A DNA stretch of 64,000 bases from Candidatus Aramenus sp. CH1 (GCA_022678445.1 JALBWU010000001.1:186001-250000); one strand, 5' to 3'; shown: positions 9,117 through 19,462, numbered from the stretch's first letter. Numbers and translations are program-made. Notes: generated by a model from the sequence alone, not told the origin.

Positions 9117-10469
9117 GTGGAGTCTCATTACATAGTAATGATCGAAGAGTATAACCCTTGGTGGACCTCAAGGGAGCTCGTCAAGCAGAGCGAGTATTAC
9201 AAGAAGTACGAAGCCTCCCAGATTAAGTGGGGCGTGGACCTTAACCTCTCCTTGGAGCCGTTCTCTCTAAACTTCTTGTTCGGTCCTAGGCAAGTGGGAA
9301 AGTCCACAGCGCTCATACTGCTGGTCAAGAAGCTGTTGAGCTTGGTGGACAACCCAAGGGCAGTTTTCTACTTCTCCTGCGATGGGCTGGCAGACTACAA
9401 GTAACTTGACGAGGTGATCTCAGCCTACTTGAAGCTGAAGAGGAAAGAGCAGATAAATACCTCTTACATAATACTTGACGAGGTGACGTTTCCAAAGGAA
9501 TGGTATAGAGCAATAAAGTCTAGGATTGACAAGGGCGACTTCAAAGACGACGTGCTAATACTGAGTGACTCGCTCTCCATAAGGGCCAAGGGAGAGATCG
9601 AGACCTTTCCGGGCAGGAGAGGTAAGGGTAAGACTTTGATTATGTATCCCTTGCCCTTCTCAGAGTACGTGAGGCTCTTCGGAGTAAACGTACCACAAGG
9701 GGATCTGGACTTCGTCCTCAAGGAATACTACAAGCACGTAGGTTACTTGCCACAGTTGAGTAACCTATTTGAGAACTACTTGGCGTCTGGCGGTTTCCCT
9801 AACGCGATAAAGGACTTCACCTCTACAGGCAACGTTGGTCTGACCACGATCTCTGACTTAATAAGTTCCGTCATAGGAGACATCAACAAGTTGAGGAGGA
9901 GCGAGAGGTTCTTCAAGATGTCCGTTAAAGCAATTGTGGAGAAGGCTTCAAGCGCTTTTAGCTTCCAGTCTCTCGCCAAGGACTTTGGCGTGGGCACGGT
10001 AAAGACGGCAATAAGTTACGTCGATTTACTTGAGAAGCTCTTTTTACTGAAGGTAGTCGAGCCAATAGACCCCAACCTAGGAGAGCCAATACATAGGAAG
10101 GAAAAGAAGTTTTACTTTATTGATCCCCTTCTCTACTATGCGTTCTCTAAGTGGACTATAACAAAGGCACCGGACGAGACTAAACTCGCTGAGGCTATAG
10201 CTGTCACGCACCTAGCTAGGCTGTTTGACGTATACTACTTAAGGACAAACCACGGAGAGGTAGACATAATTGTCAGAAAAGGGGAAAGGCTAGTTGGATT
10301 TGAGGTGAAGTACGGCAGAGTTAGGGGGAGAGAGATGAGAATAGGAAGGGTAAAAGAGTTCTACTTCCTAAGTAAGGATTCGATAGACGATAACGTGATA
10401 CCGCTTCCGCTGTTCTTGGCGATGTTAAAGACCCCAATAGCAAGGGAGTTAGAGCTCTTCCCTTCGTAA
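9117..10469 (+). pseudogene. Archaeal AAA-type ATPase with C-terminal DUF4143-like region, interrupted by one TAA
   Basis: A 451-codon frame broken only by an in-frame TAA at 9402-9404; reading resumes in the same frame. The first part has a P-loop (FGPRQVGKSTA), the second a Walker B-like YIILDEVTF, a sensor-like LILSDSL segment and a C-terminal PD-(D/E)XK-like core (HGEVDIIVRKGERLVGFEVKYG). This layout is typical of the large archaeal ATPase family found in multiple paralogues in Sulfolobales, function poorly defined. A true start may be ATG 9138. Because only one base is damaged, the inactivation looks recent or could be a sequencing error. It lies beside the tnpB relic in an accessory zone. 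Confidence 0.82.
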
Positions 10470-10860
10470 TCGAAGTCACACGTATTCTTAGGGGATTAAA
10501 ACGCTGACGATACCTCAAACCGGGTCTGAGACTTACCAGTACTGTTAGCGGTCTACGTTCTATAGGCCCTTTATAGTCCTTGACGTTGAAACGAACTTTT
10601 AGGCCTCACGAAAATGCGATAGTTACACTACCTTATTACATGATTCCCAGAGGTATAGCGGCACTTGCTTAAAGTCTTTTCCCACTTTACACGAATTAGC
10701 CAGCAGAAAGGCCCGAAGGAAACGTTGACAGTCCCTACTCATTCACCTACGGCATACTGTTTGAAGAACGAATCACTTTACACGTAGCATCCCGGCGTAA
10801 TTCGCTTGGTAAACGCTCGAATAGCCTACACGGAGGCTTTGACTCCTAGGGGCTATGCCT
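10470..10860. other. Unassigned degenerate DNA
   Basis: About 390 bp with stops in all frames. Short open stretches read like eroded coding sequence (for instance plus strand around 10700-10860), but I cannot match them to a family. Given the neighbouring integrase, tnpB and ATPase relics, it is probably mobile-element debris. Confidence 0.35.
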
Positions 10861-11262
10861 TCAACCCTCCTTTTTCTCCGCCTTAACTTCCTTAACGTCA
10901 GCCTCCTCCACCAAACTACCACCTTCCTTGATATTGGAGTTCCCTATTACCCACTTCTCCCCCCAGTCTTTCATGACGTCAAACAAGCCCTTCAAATCCT
11001 CGCCCATCTTGGTCAAGGAATACTCTACCTTGAAGGGCCTCGTGCTCATGATCCTCCTCTCCACTATCCCGGCCTCCTCCAAAAACTTCAGAGTAGACGA
11101 GAGGGTCTTGGAACTGAGGCCTGTTTGCTTCAGCAACGCGTTAAACCCCTTGGGCCCCTCAAACAAGTACCTCAGTACTATGAGCCTGGGTTCGGTGCCT
11201 ATGAGCCTTATTGTCTCCACAATGGGGCAAATGGCCTTCTCCTGTTGCTTGAACTCTACCAT
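10861..11262 (-). CDS. HxlR-family winged-helix transcriptional regulator
   Basis: Pattern CPIVETIRLIGTEPRLIVLRYL (N-terminal Cys, helix) followed by a winged helix with GFNALLKQTGLSSKTLSSTLKFLEEAGIVERR and YSLTKMGEDL is the HxlR/DUF24 fold. The C-terminus is a charged tail (EEADVKEVKAEKKEG). The TTG at 11265 gives a one-residue longer form; I choose ATG 11262 because a TATA box (TTTATAAC, 11288-11297 on the minus strand) predicts transcription starting within a few nt of it, a leaderless mRNA. The single N-terminal Cys might sense redox state as in related proteins. Target genes unknown; it is not obviously coupled to neighbours. Confidence 0.82.
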   Translation of the reverse strand: MVEFKQQEKAICPIVETIRLIGTEPRLIVLRYLFEGPKGFNALLKQTGLSSKTLSSTLKFLEEAGIVERRIMSTRPFKVEYSLTKMGEDLKGLFDVMKDWGEKWVIGNSNIKEGGSLVEEADVKEVKAEKKEG

Positions 11263-11314
11263 CAACTTTACTTTATAGAGTTAGTAGTTATAAATCTATT
11301 TCGTGAGATTAACT

Positions 11315-11899
11315 TCACTTACAGAACTTAAGCTTGACAAAGTCCTTCTCCATGGCCGAGCTTACTACCTTGTAACCCATCCCCTCCACCAGGCCCTCCA
11401 AGGACGGCAGGTAAAAGTTCCTTATTACTCCCTCGTCCATTATAGGGAAGGCAAGTATCGCGTCCATCTTGTAGCAGGATTCCCCGTCCTTCACTAAATT
11501 GACGTTGTCGGAGTGGAGAAATGTGAAGAAGTACAACTGCAACAAGCTTTGGGGGCCCTTTCCATCTACCAGCGAGCTCGAGATGGATCTAAAGTTCTCC
11601 TTTATCTCAGACGACTCCATCTTACCCTTGGACACCACGGAAAAGGGGACGGGTAAGTAGCCCTTCTTAAACATGGCGTTTAGGAACTTTAGGTAGACCT
11701 CCAAGGCCCTAACGTCCCCGTTCTTCACTACCTCCAGGATGGCATCAAGCAGGTCGCTCGCAAAGGCGTACTTATTGGGGGAATAAATCTTGTCCTTGTT
11801 CTTCTCAAAGACCTCTATTAGTAGCTTTACAGTCCTCTCCCTCAAAGGGAACAGGATCTTAGGATCACGTTGTCTCTTTCCCCCTTGCTCCTTTGTCAC
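11315..11899 (-). CDS. Unknown protein, 194 aa
   Basis: No family recognised. The first 100 residues are helical and charged (ERTVKLLIEVFEKNKDKIYSP), the rest mixed. Codon use and length look genuine and no competing frame covers it. It sits between an HxlR regulator and the sugar nucleotidyltransferase operon, separated from the latter by about 55 bp. Confidence 0.6.
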   Translation of the reverse strand: MTKEQGGKRQRDPKILFPLRERTVKLLIEVFEKNKDKIYSPNKYAFASDLLDAILEVVKNGDVRALEVYLKFLNAMFKKGYLPVPFSVVSKGKMESSEIKENFRSISSSLVDGKGPQSLLQLYFFTFLHSDNVNLVKDGESCYKMDAILAFPIMDEGVIRNFYLPSLEGLVEGMGYKVVSSAMEKDFVKLKFCK

Positions 11900-11953
11900 G
11901 AGAAATGATGTAATTGAAATTTTTTAAATGTTTCCCCCGCAAAAACCAATACC

Positions 11954-13012
11954 TTACTTCTTGAAGTTTGAGGGGAGGACTGTGCCGTGGGGTATGTTCT
12001 CCCCACTGGAGATCAACGCCCCCAACTTGTTCACCTTACCCCTCACTATTACCGCAGGGTAGTTTGACGTGATGACTGAAGCGCCAAGCCTTGCCCCCTT
12101 TCCTATAACTGAGTAGGTGACGTAGGACTTAGAGCCGATCTCAGCATGAGGCTCTATGAGGGAGTGGGCGACCTCACAGTAAGCCCCCACCACGGCTTTT
12201 TCCTCTATGGACGAGTAGTCCCTGACCAAGGAATAGGAGCCCACGTACGCGTCCCTTCCAATGTAGGCCGGGCCCTTAATTACCGCGTAGTCCTCCACCA
12301 CCGCACCGTCTTCTATTATGATGCCTTTCCCTATCAAGGCAGTCTTGGAAACCGTAGCGTTGTTTGACACGATGGTCTTGGCCGACTTCAGCAACATCTC
12401 TACAGCGTTTATCAAGTCCTCTGGGAAACCTATATCTATCCAGTTCCCCGACCAGATGAAGTACTTAGCCATTGGCGATACCCTGGAGAAGTACTCCAAT
12501 AAGTCGTCAAAATCGCCATAGGGCAGTATGTAAGCCCCAGCAAGGGCTAGGGTAGATCCCTCCTTTACCACCTCCAGTCTGTCCCCCACAATCTTCGCCA
12601 GACCGTACGTCTGCATCCCCTCGTATACTGGCACGAGCGAGAAGACGGCCCTTGCTCCCATGGCGTAGACGTTCATGAGGCTGACGTAGAACTCGGGGTC
12701 AGCTATTATGTCGCCGAATGTGAGGAGGAAGTCCTCCCCTACCCTTTCCATGCCGTCCTTAACTGCCCCAGTTATCCCGGGCCTCTTTTGTTCCACGAAC
12801 TCCAAGCTTAAGTCGACGTTTATGCCCTCCTGCACTTGTTTTCCGTTCTCGTTGACAACTATCACGGCCTCCCTTACCCCAGCCCTCTTTATCCCCTCCA
12901 ACACGTAGGAGATCACTGACTTCCCCAGAACGGTTATTGACTCCTTTTGTTCCTTCTGTGTGAAGGGAAAGAGCCCCTCCCCCTTTCCTGCCGCCAGGAC
13001 TACTGCCTTCAC
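11954..13012 (-). CDS. Sugar-phosphate nucleotidyltransferase with left-handed beta-helix domain (GlmU-like)
   Basis: N-terminal Rossmann-type nucleotidyltransferase (residues 1-230; MKAVVLAAGKGEG, LTFGDIIADPE, NWIDIGFPEDL) followed by hexapeptide-repeat beta-helix (about 235-350: IGKGIIIEDGAVVED, IGRDAYVG, VGAYCEVAHS). It overlaps glmS by 4 nt, so UDP-N-acetylglucosamine or galactosamine synthesis is the likely pathway, as for the bifunctional Sulfolobus ST0452 type. Odd: the usual Arg of the G-x-G-x-R signature is Gly here (GKGEGLFPFT), and the usual RPK motif reads EQKES, so uridylyl-transfer activity may be altered. The C-terminal helix is shorter than in ST0452-like enzymes. Confidence 0.8.
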   Translation of the reverse strand: MKAVVLAAGKGEGLFPFTQKEQKESITVLGKSVISYVLEGIKRAGVREAVIVVNENGKQVQEGINVDLSLEFVEQKRPGITGAVKDGMERVGEDFLLTFGDIIADPEFYVSLMNVYAMGARAVFSLVPVYEGMQTYGLAKIVGDRLEVVKEGSTLALAGAYILPYGDFDDLLEYFSRVSPMAKYFIWSGNWIDIGFPEDLINAVEMLLKSAKTIVSNNATVSKTALIGKGIIIEDGAVVEDYAVIKGPAYIGRDAYVGSYSLVRDYSSIEEKAVVGAYCEVAHSLIEPHAEIGSKSYVTYSVIGKGARLGASVITSNYPAVIVRGKVNKLGALISSGENIPHGTVLPSNFKK

Positions 13013-14772
13013 TCCACGGTCACCGTCTTAGCCAAGTTCCTGGGCCTATCCGGATTGAGGCCCCTTGACACTGAAGCATAATATGCTATTAACTGAATTA
13101 TGGGGGCGACAGCAAACGGGTTCAGCCTCTCGTCCTCCACGCTAAGCAAGATCTCCCTGTCGGTGTTTAACTTCCTGTTAACGCTGATCCCAAAGGTCAC
13201 TGCACCCCTTGCCTTCATCTCCTGGACGTTGCTCTGGAGCTCCTCGAATAACTCCCCAGTGTTCACGAAGACAACCGGGAACCCCTTACTCACGAGGGCG
13301 ATTGGGCCGTGTTTGCTCTCACCGGCAGGGTAGGCCTCTGCGTGTATGTAAGCTATCTCCTTTATCTTGAGTGCCCCTTCCATGGCAAGCGGCACTCCGA
13401 GTCCCCTGCCTAGGTAGTACGCGTTCTCCTTCTTGGAGAGCTCCTCTCCAACCTTCCTCGCCTCACCGCTCAAGTTTAGGGAGCCCCTTATGACCTTCTC
13501 TACCTTCTCCAAGTCGACCTTCTCTCCGACAAGCTTTGCCCAGAGGTAGACTAAAGCCCCAAGTTGGGAGGTGAAGGTCTTTGTCGCCGCCACCCCTATC
13601 TCTGGGCCTGCCCTAGTGTAAAGCTTGAAGTCGCTCTCCCTAGCTACTGCGCTCTCTATTACGTTGGTTAATGAAACAACGGGGCTCCCGTACTCCTTGA
13701 ACCTCCTTATTGCCAGTATCACGTCTAAGGTCTCACCGCTCTGGCTTATGGCTACTACAGTGTCGTCTGGGTTAGTCTTGACGTTGTAGAACTCCGACGC
13801 AACCACTGGTATGGAAGTGTATCCGTACCTCTGCAGCAACATGGAGAAGTACAGCCCAGCGTGGTAACTAGTTCCTGCCGCGACCACGATCACCATCCTT
13901 GACTCCTCCAGCCTCTTCACTACCTCCTCCACTGTCCTGTCCTTGTCCATCCCGTATATTGTGTCCATGACAGCCTCAGGGCTCTCGTATATTTCCTTGA
14001 GCATGAAGTGTTCGTAGCCCTCCTTCGATGCTGAGGAAGCGTCCCAGTCGACCTGGTGCACCCTCTCCCTCACGTCCACTGCCACGCCGTTGTTCTCTAT
14101 GTACACTTGGTTCTCGCTTACGTAACCTACGTCCCCGTTCTGTACCACCACAATGGTTTTAGTGTAGGGTAAGAAGCTGGGGATGTCGCTCGATATAAAG
14201 ATGGCCTTCTCTCCTAGGCCTATTACTAGGGGGTTGAAGTTCTTTGCAAAGTATATCCTCTTCTCGTCCTTAACCACCGCGAGGACGGCGTAGGTACCAT
14301 TCAAAGAGCTTATCGCTGCCTTAAATGCCGTGAAGGTGTCCATGCCCCTCTTCTTGAACTCCTCCACCAAGTGGGGGATTACCTCTGTGTCCGTCTCGCT
14401 CTTGAACTTGTGGCCCAAGGAGATGAGCTCCTCCTTTAGCTCAACGAAGTTCCTTATGGTGCCGTTGTGGATCACAGCAACGGAGCCAGAACAGTCTAAG
14501 TGGGGGTGAGCGTTGTAGTCCGTTGGCTGACCGTGTGTCGCCCACCTTGTATGGCCTAGGAAGACCTCTCCTCTCATGTTGAAGACGTTGTACTTCTTTG
14601 CGAACTCCTCCACGGAACCCTTGGCCTTCCTCACATCAATCCCCTTTTCCCCTAAGGCGGCTACACCGACGCTGTCGTATCCCCTGTACTCTAGCCTAGT
14701 CAGGCACTCGTAGGTTATCGTGGCCAAGGGAAGGCTAGGATCCTTCGAGAGTATTCCTATTATCCCGCACAC
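13009..14772 (-). CDS. glmS: Glucosamine-fructose-6-phosphate aminotransferase (isomerizing)
   Basis: Converts fructose-6-phosphate and glutamine to glucosamine-6-phosphate. N-terminal class II glutaminase: catalytic Cys in CGIIG, HTRWATHG, HNGTIRN; C-terminal two SIS isomerase domains (AISQSGETLDV, GAGTSYH-like VVAAGTSYHAG, ending NLAKTVTVE). GlmS needs an N-terminal Cys after Met removal, which decides the start: the GTG at 14772 directly precedes the Cys codon, while ATG 14778 would add two residues. The downstream sugar nucleotidyltransferase overlaps by 4 nt; mevalonate kinase lies 19 nt upstream in the same orientation. Confidence 0.94.
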   Translation of the reverse strand: MCGIIGILSKDPSLPLATITYECLTRLEYRGYDSVGVAALGEKGIDVRKAKGSVEEFAKKYNVFNMRGEVFLGHTRWATHGQPTDYNAHPHLDCSGSVAVIHNGTIRNFVELKEELISLGHKFKSETDTEVIPHLVEEFKKRGMDTFTAFKAAISSLNGTYAVLAVVKDEKRIYFAKNFNPLVIGLGEKAIFISSDIPSFLPYTKTIVVVQNGDVGYVSENQVYIENNGVAVDVRERVHQVDWDASSASKEGYEHFMLKEIYESPEAVMDTIYGMDKDRTVEEVVKRLEESRMVIVVAAGTSYHAGLYFSMLLQRYGYTSIPVVASEFYNVKTNPDDTVVAISQSGETLDVILAIRRFKEYGSPVVSLTNVIESAVARESDFKLYTRAGPEIGVAATKTFTSQLGALVYLWAKLVGEKVDLEKVEKVIRGSLNLSGEARKVGEELSKKENAYYLGRGLGVPLAMEGALKIKEIAYIHAEAYPAGESKHGPIALVSKGFPVVFVNTGELFEELQSNVQEMKARGAVTFGISVNRKLNTDREILLSVEDERLNPFAVAPIIQLIAYYASVSRGLNPDRPRNLAKTVTVE

Positions 14773-14791
14773 ATTCAAATAACTGGAAGTC

Positions 14792-15736
14792 CTAGCTTAT
14801 TTCCTTTACCGTTACCCCTCCCTCGCTCTTTTCAGATCTCACTAGAACTGCTCCGACGCTGTTTAAAAGGATTTCAGACTTTACGTCCTTTGTACACATA
14901 ATAGCTCCACCTCCTCCACCTCCGCTCATCTTGCAACCCTTTACCCCCAGTAGCCTTGCTGTGGAGACCAAGTTGTCCACGATTGGAGAGGTCACGCCTA
15001 AACTCATTAGGAGACCGTGGTTAATGTACATCAGTTCCCCCAACCTCTCCTCGTTCCCCTCTTCTAGGGCCTTCTTTGCTTCGTCCACTACCTTTCCTAT
15101 GGTTGAGACAATTTCCTTAAAGAGGGATTCGTTCCTCTCCTTTAGCCCTCTCACCCTCCTCAGTATGTCCTTCGTAGTGGAAGATCTCCTGACGTAGCCA
15201 ACTACGAGCTTGACGCCGCCCTTAACCCTCTCGTAGCCCTCCGTTCCCCTCGGGAAGTAGACGATCCCCCCAAGGGAGATCGTGTAGGTGTCCATCCTGC
15301 TCCCCAGTCCCTGGACTGAGAGCTCTACCTCCCTTGAGATTTTGGCTATCTCCTCTTTTGTGAGCTCGTAACCTAGAAAACGTGAGTAGGCTGCCACCAC
15401 GCCAACTATGGTAGCTGCGCTAGTGCCCAACCCTACTGAGGGCTCAACTGGGGAGTCTATCTCTATGAGGGCATCCCTCTTCCTCCCAAAGTACTCCAAT
15501 GCCTTAATCACGTACGACAGGATCCTGTCCGTCTCCTCGCTTTCCACCTTTAGGTCGTTAAGCGAGACCTTTAGTCCCTTAACTGACAGGGTAGGGGAGC
15601 TGATGACGGTCTTGTCGCTCTCTCTAACCCTCACCACCATCTTCTCGGATATGGTCATTGCTAGGGCAGGCTCTCCGTAGACTACGGCGTGCTCCCCAAA
15701 CAGGGTTACCTTCAGGGGGACTTCAGCTACTATCAT
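14792..15736 (-). CDS. mvk: Mevalonate kinase
   Basis: GHMP-family kinase phosphorylating mevalonate in archaeal isoprenoid lipid synthesis. Motifs: [13 protein letters not shown] near the N-terminus, the ATP loop [15 protein letters not shown] (residues about 87-101), [13 protein letters not shown] and the C-terminal [12 protein letters not shown]. Length of 314 aa is typical. It overlaps the upstream ThrRS-ed gene by 14 nt and precedes glmS, part of a five-gene minus-strand operon. Confidence 0.93.
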   Translation of the reverse strand: MIVAEVPLKVTLFGEHAVVYGEPALAMTISEKMVVRVRESDKTVISSPTLSVKGLKVSLNDLKVESEETDRILSYVIKALEYFGRKRDALIEIDSPVEPSVGLGTSAATIVGVVAAYSRFLGYELTKEEIAKISREVELSVQGLGSRMDTYTISLGGIVYFPRGTEGYERVKGGVKLVVGYVRRSSTTKDILRRVRGLKERNESLFKEIVSTIGKVVDEAKKALEEGNEERLGELMYINHGLLMSLGVTSPIVDNLVSTARLLGVKGCKMSGGGGGGAIMCTKDVKSEILLNSVGAVLVRSEKSEGGVTVKEIS

Positions 15737-16862
15737 CTCTCATCTTCACTGGGGAGTTCTGCCTCAAAAGCAGTTTGTCCTCTTTCTTCACCGCCTCTAC
15801 CAGCTCCTCCAGCGTCATGCTCCTCTGTTCGTTGTTGCCCCTCACCCTCACGGTCAAGGTGTTTGTCTTCACTTCCCTGTCGCCTAAGACGCCAACGAAG
15901 GGAACCCAATCGCTCCCAGCCCTCCTTATCTTGTTCCCCAAGCTCTCGTCGTTGTTATCTACCTCAACCCTCAGACCGTCTTCGTAAAGCCTTTCTGCAA
16001 ACTCCATAGCTTTCCCCACTAGCTCAGCCCTCACCGGCAGGATCCTAACGTGGACGGGCGATATCCAAAGGGGTAGGATTGGGGTCTCCATTGCCTTGGC
16101 CTTTAAAAGGAGGTAATATACCAGGTTCCCAACGTCCACCCTGTGCTCTTCCCAGATGGTAAGCATGTTCTTGGAGTCTGAGAACTGCCTAGGGAACTCC
16201 AGCTCGAAGCGTTCGTAGTAAACCTCTATTATGGGGTCCTCGTTTACGCAGGGAAGCGTCCTTCCTGAGGGCTTAGAGTAGACCACGGACATGTATCCCT
16301 TGGGCACCTCCTTTGTGCCTATTATGACCCCTTTTGGCTTCACGAGATCCTTCAAGAACTCCACTACGGCGTTCTTCATGAAGACTGCCTTAGGGGAGTA
16401 CGGGAAGCCGAACTTCTCGCAAACTGAGAGCTCCTCACTCTTCTCCAATTCCCTCTCCTTGCCTATCCTCCTGGATAGCTCGCTCAAGGGGTGGCCGTAA
16501 CAGGAGATGGAAAAGGACTTGTACCATCCAAAAGGCGCCCTGTACACCTCTACTCTTCCCTTTAGCTTTTCCTCCAGTTTCCTCAGCAGTGTTACAGCGG
16601 TCTTGGGGTCGGCCAAGTTGTTGGAGAGGTGAGCGTAGGGGTAGATAACAACGCACGAGGCCTTAACTTGGGAATAGACGTCCATTACGTTCTCGACGGC
16701 TCTCTCCGCGACTTGTTCGTCGTCCTCCTTCTCGACCGTCGTAAAGGCTACAAGGGCGTTCTCCTTGGACAGGGAGTTTAAAAAGTCCTCCTCCGCCGAC
16801 TTTATTGCCCTTTCCTTCACTTGAAAGGAGAAGGTCTCGGCGTGTATAAAGAGGATTATCAT
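15723..16862 (-). CDS. Stand-alone threonyl-tRNA synthetase editing protein (ThrRS-ed)
   Basis: Domain content: N-terminal archaeal ThrRS editing domain (residues 1-140; [49 protein letters not shown]) and C-terminal HGTP anticodon-binding domain (about 275-365; [24 protein letters not shown]). The class II catalytic motifs are missing and the protein is 379 aa, against over 600 for full ThrRS. Some crenarchaea encode such a split pair, in which this protein hydrolyses Ser-tRNA(Thr) in trans. A separate catalytic ThrRS should exist outside the window. Starts 4 nt after aCPSF2. Confidence 0.88.
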   Translation of the reverse strand: MIILFIHAETFSFQVKERAIKSAEEDFLNSLSKENALVAFTTVEKEDDEQVAERAVENVMDVYSQVKASCVVIYPYAHLSNNLADPKTAVTLLRKLEEKLKGRVEVYRAPFGWYKSFSISCYGHPLSELSRRIGKERELEKSEELSVCEKFGFPYSPKAVFMKNAVVEFLKDLVKPKGVIIGTKEVPKGYMSVVYSKPSGRTLPCVNEDPIIEVYYERFELEFPRQFSDSKNMLTIWEEHRVDVGNLVYYLLLKAKAMETPILPLWISPVHVRILPVRAELVGKAMEFAERLYEDGLRVEVDNNDESLGNKIRRAGSDWVPFVGVLGDREVKTNTLTVRVRGNNEQRSMTLEELVEAVKKEDKLLLRQNSPVKMRDDSS

Positions 16863-16866
16863 CCCC

Positions 16867-18132
16867 TTACACTTCTATCTCTTCTCCGTTCTCGGGGACT
16901 TTAACCTCTACGCCGAGCTCCTGCTTCACTACTTCGGCAAAGTACTGCCCGCTGTCTGGTGAAGCGTGCACTATGACCACTTTCTCCAGGGAGCTTGACG
17001 CCTTGAGAATCTCCATTAGTTTGTCCTTCCCTGCGTGACTGGAGAAGTCAAAGAGTTGGAACCTCGCCTTGAGTAACGGCGAGCTTTCGCTGAACTTGCC
17101 CAACTCTAGTAGCTTTCTCCCGGGAGTGTTCTCAGCCTGGTAGCTTACTAGGAATATGGCGTTCTTGGGGTTGTCGGCCATCTTCTTGAAGTAGTAGACC
17201 GCTGGCCCACCCTTCAGCATCCCAGCGCTCGCTACTATCACCCCATTGCTCTTCCACGCCTTGTTCCTGTCCTCCCAGCCCCTGACGTACACGAACTCGT
17301 CGTACGCCTTCCTCAAGCTCTCCGCGTCGTTTAGGTACTCTGGGCTGCTCATCATTATCTCCATGATAGTCCTGGCCATCCCATCGTAGTAGACCGGATA
17401 GGGTATGTTCCTCTCAGCCAATACTGCAAGGATCTCTTGGCTCCTGGCCAAGGAGAACGCCGGGATGAGTACTGTACCTCCTCCCTCAAGTACTTCCATG
17501 ACTGAGTTGTAGAACTCGTCAACCACGTTTTTCCTCTCAGGATGGTTGAACCTACCGTAGGTCGCCTCTGTGACGATGACCTTTGCAGACTTCATCACCT
17601 CCAGTTCTGCAGGCTTCATTAGCTTCGTGTTGGCCAAGTTTATGTCGCCAGTGTATGCAACGTCCCCTTTCTCTGTCTTAATCAAGGTTATGGCGCTCCC
17701 GGGTATGTGGCCAGCGCTAGACGTCTTTACCGTAAAAGAGCCCACTTGGAACTCCTCGTTGTACTTAAAAGTCCTAAAATTATCCATTGCCCTCCTCAGC
17801 TCAACCCACTCGTAAGGAACTCTGGGGCCGGAGATCTTTAGGAAGTCCTTTATTATGAGCTCAGCTATCTCCCTCGTCAACTTTGTGCCGTAAATTGGCT
17901 TAGAACCAGAAATCTGGTAAATGGGGAGAGCTCCCACGTGATCGAGGTGAGCGTGGGAGACTATAAAAGCCGAGACCTTCGAAGGCGACTCCTGTAAGGG
18001 AAAGTTGGGCGTGTCGTCGGCGTTAAAGTTTACTCCGTAGTCGAGTATTACGCTTTCTTGACCGTTGCTGACCTCAATGGCTGCCCTTCCTACTTCTTGT
18101 CCTCCACCTAATACTTTGATCTTATAGTTCAT
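16867..18132 (-). CDS. Beta-CASP metallo-ribonuclease, aCPSF2 type
   Basis: Metallo-beta-lactamase core with [12 protein letters not shown] zinc motif, [17 protein letters not shown] and [10 protein letters not shown], then the beta-CASP part ([43 protein letters not shown]). No N-terminal KH domains, which separates it from aCPSF1 and groups it with the shorter aCPSF2/RNase J-like enzymes that act in RNA 5'-3' decay or processing. 421 aa. First gene of the minus-strand operon running to the sugar nucleotidyltransferase; start at ATG 18132 is 56 bp from the divergent NAC gene. Confidence 0.9.
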   Translation of the reverse strand: MNYKIKVLGGGQEVGRAAIEVSNGQESVILDYGVNFNADDTPNFPLQESPSKVSAFIVSHAHLDHVGALPIYQISGSKPIYGTKLTREIAELIIKDFLKISGPRVPYEWVELRRAMDNFRTFKYNEEFQVGSFTVKTSSAGHIPGSAITLIKTEKGDVAYTGDINLANTKLMKPAELEVMKSAKVIVTEATYGRFNHPERKNVVDEFYNSVMEVLEGGGTVLIPAFSLARSQEILAVLAERNIPYPVYYDGMARTIMEIMMSSPEYLNDAESLRKAYDEFVYVRGWEDRNKAWKSNGVIVASAGMLKGGPAVYYFKKMADNPKNAIFLVSYQAENTPGRKLLELGKFSESSPLLKARFQLFDFSSHAGKDKLMEILKASSSLEKVVIVHASPDSGQYFAEVVKQELGVEVKVPENGEEIEV

Positions 18133-18188
18133 TTTGATTAATTGGTCAACCGCAAATATTAAGTTTGAGTATTTCGTAATTTCCTTTA

Positions 18189-18545
18189 ATGAAGATCAAG
18201 CCAAAGGACCTCAAAAACCTCGAGAGGCTGGGAATAAAGGCAGAGAACATAGACGCGGTGAGAGTAACTATAGAGACAAGGGAAGGGAAAAGGATAGTGA
18301 TAGAGGAGCCTACTGTGACTAAGACTGTTGCCATGGGCCAAGAGGCCATAGTAGTGATGGGCGGAAAGGCAAGAGAAGAAGAGGTAAAGGAGAGAGAAAG
18401 CGGAGCAGAGGTAAATGAGGACGACGTCAAGTTCGTGGCAGAACAGACTGGGAAGAGCCTAGAGGAAGCTAGGAGAGCCCTAATTGAGGCTAATGGGGAT
18501 ATAGCACAAGCTATCATGAACCTAACGAAGGAACAATCCTCTTGA
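18189..18545 (+). CDS. nac: Nascent polypeptide-associated complex protein (archaeal NAC)
   Basis: Homodimeric ribosome-associated chaperone. N-terminal NAC domain (residues about 1-60; [34 protein letters not shown]) and C-terminal UBA domain (about 78-115; [18 protein letters not shown]). Length 118 aa is normal. Its 3' end overlaps the convergent regulator gene by 32 nt. Confidence 0.93.
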   Translation: MKIKPKDLKNLERLGIKAENIDAVRVTIETREGKRIVIEEPTVTKTVAMGQEAIVVMGGKAREEEVKERESGAEVNEDDVKFVAEQTGKSLEEARRALIEANGDIAQAIMNLTKEQSS

Positions 18546-19230
18546 GCGAGGCGAGCAACTCCTCCTCCGTCCTTCTGAGTGACACTATGACTGTTACTCC
18601 CTCCCTGTCCATCAAGTAAATGGAGAGGGGGTCCATCCTAACTGGCCTGTGAAGGACCACTACCTTGGGCTTCACTGGTGCTATCTTTAGGGCAATTGAT
18701 GGGGACCTACCGCTTGACACCTTAGTGAAGACTACTACCTTGTTCAGGGAGATTGATAGGAACTGGTAGAACTCCATGCCGTCCAACGCAGTTATGGCCT
18801 TAATGCTGTCAGTGACGACGTAACCGTAGACATCTATATTACCCAAAGAGGAGTTCACTGGCACTCCGTCCACCGCGACTATTACCTCCTGAAGCTTTAC
18901 TGGGGTAACGAAGTCCCTCATGTCCACTATGAAGGGGAAACTGAAGGCGAACGCCTTTGCAAGCTCCTTCACAACCTTGTACCCTCTCCTTGCGTCTATA
19001 CTCAGAAGGGCCTCTATGTAACGTCTAATGAACGCGGAGCCCGGGTTCCTCTTGTTCCTCTCGTAGTCTGTCACCACCGACTGGGAGACCCCGAGTGTCC
19101 TAGCTAGCTCCGACTGCGAGACTCCGAATACCTCCCTCCACTTGCGCATGGAGGCCCCGACGTCCCTGCTCCACACCACGTCCCCGGCTATCCTCTTGGC
19201 TATGTTCTCCACCACAAAGTCCTCGTCCAT
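18514..19230 (-). CDS. XRE-type helix-turn-helix regulator, 238 aa
   Basis: N-terminal Cro/CI-type HTH (residues about 24-75: [36 protein letters not shown]). The C-terminal 150 residues form a domain I do not recognise by name ([39 protein letters not shown]). The architecture resembles archaeal XRE regulators with an effector-like C-terminus. Convergent with NAC (32-nt overlap); its promoter region is shared with tRNA-Pro, whose gene starts 38 bp away. Confidence 0.78.
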   Translation of the reverse strand: MDEDFVVENIAKRIAGDVVWSRDVGASMRKWREVFGVSQSELARTLGVSQSVVTDYERNKRNPGSAFIRRYIEALLSIDARRGYKVVKELAKAFAFSFPFIVDMRDFVTPVKLQEVIVAVDGVPVNSSLGNIDVYGYVVTDSIKAITALDGMEFYQFLSISLNKVVVFTKVSSGRSPSIALKIAPVKPKVVVLHRPVRMDPLSIYLMDREGVTVIVSLRRTEEELLASLKRIVPSLGS

Positions 19231-19267
19231 CAGAAAAGATTTTTATGGGTTCGAGATAATAAGTCAT

Positions 19268-19344
<77 letters not shown>

Positions 19345-19443
19345 CACCCTTTGGAAGACATAGGCTCATTCTAAAGTAGTCAAGAAAGTAGGCAAAAATA
19401 TATATAGAGTTTGGGAACGTGAAATAGAAGGAAAAAGAGTTAC

Positions 19444-19457
19444 AAAAGAAAAAAAAG
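19444..19457 (-). terminator. T-rich terminator after slaB
   Basis: On the minus strand a run of T (complement of the A tract in 19446-19456), a few nt beyond the slaB stop, is followed by further T-rich DNA. Archaeal terminators are oligo-T tracts, so this fits the end of the slaA-slaB transcript. Confidence 0.6.
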
Positions 19458-19462
19458 TTACC

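Noticed and set aside
14773-14778. ATG 14778 as the glmS start
   Set aside because: It would add Met-Asn before the GTG and prevent exposure of the N-terminal catalytic Cys by simple Met removal.
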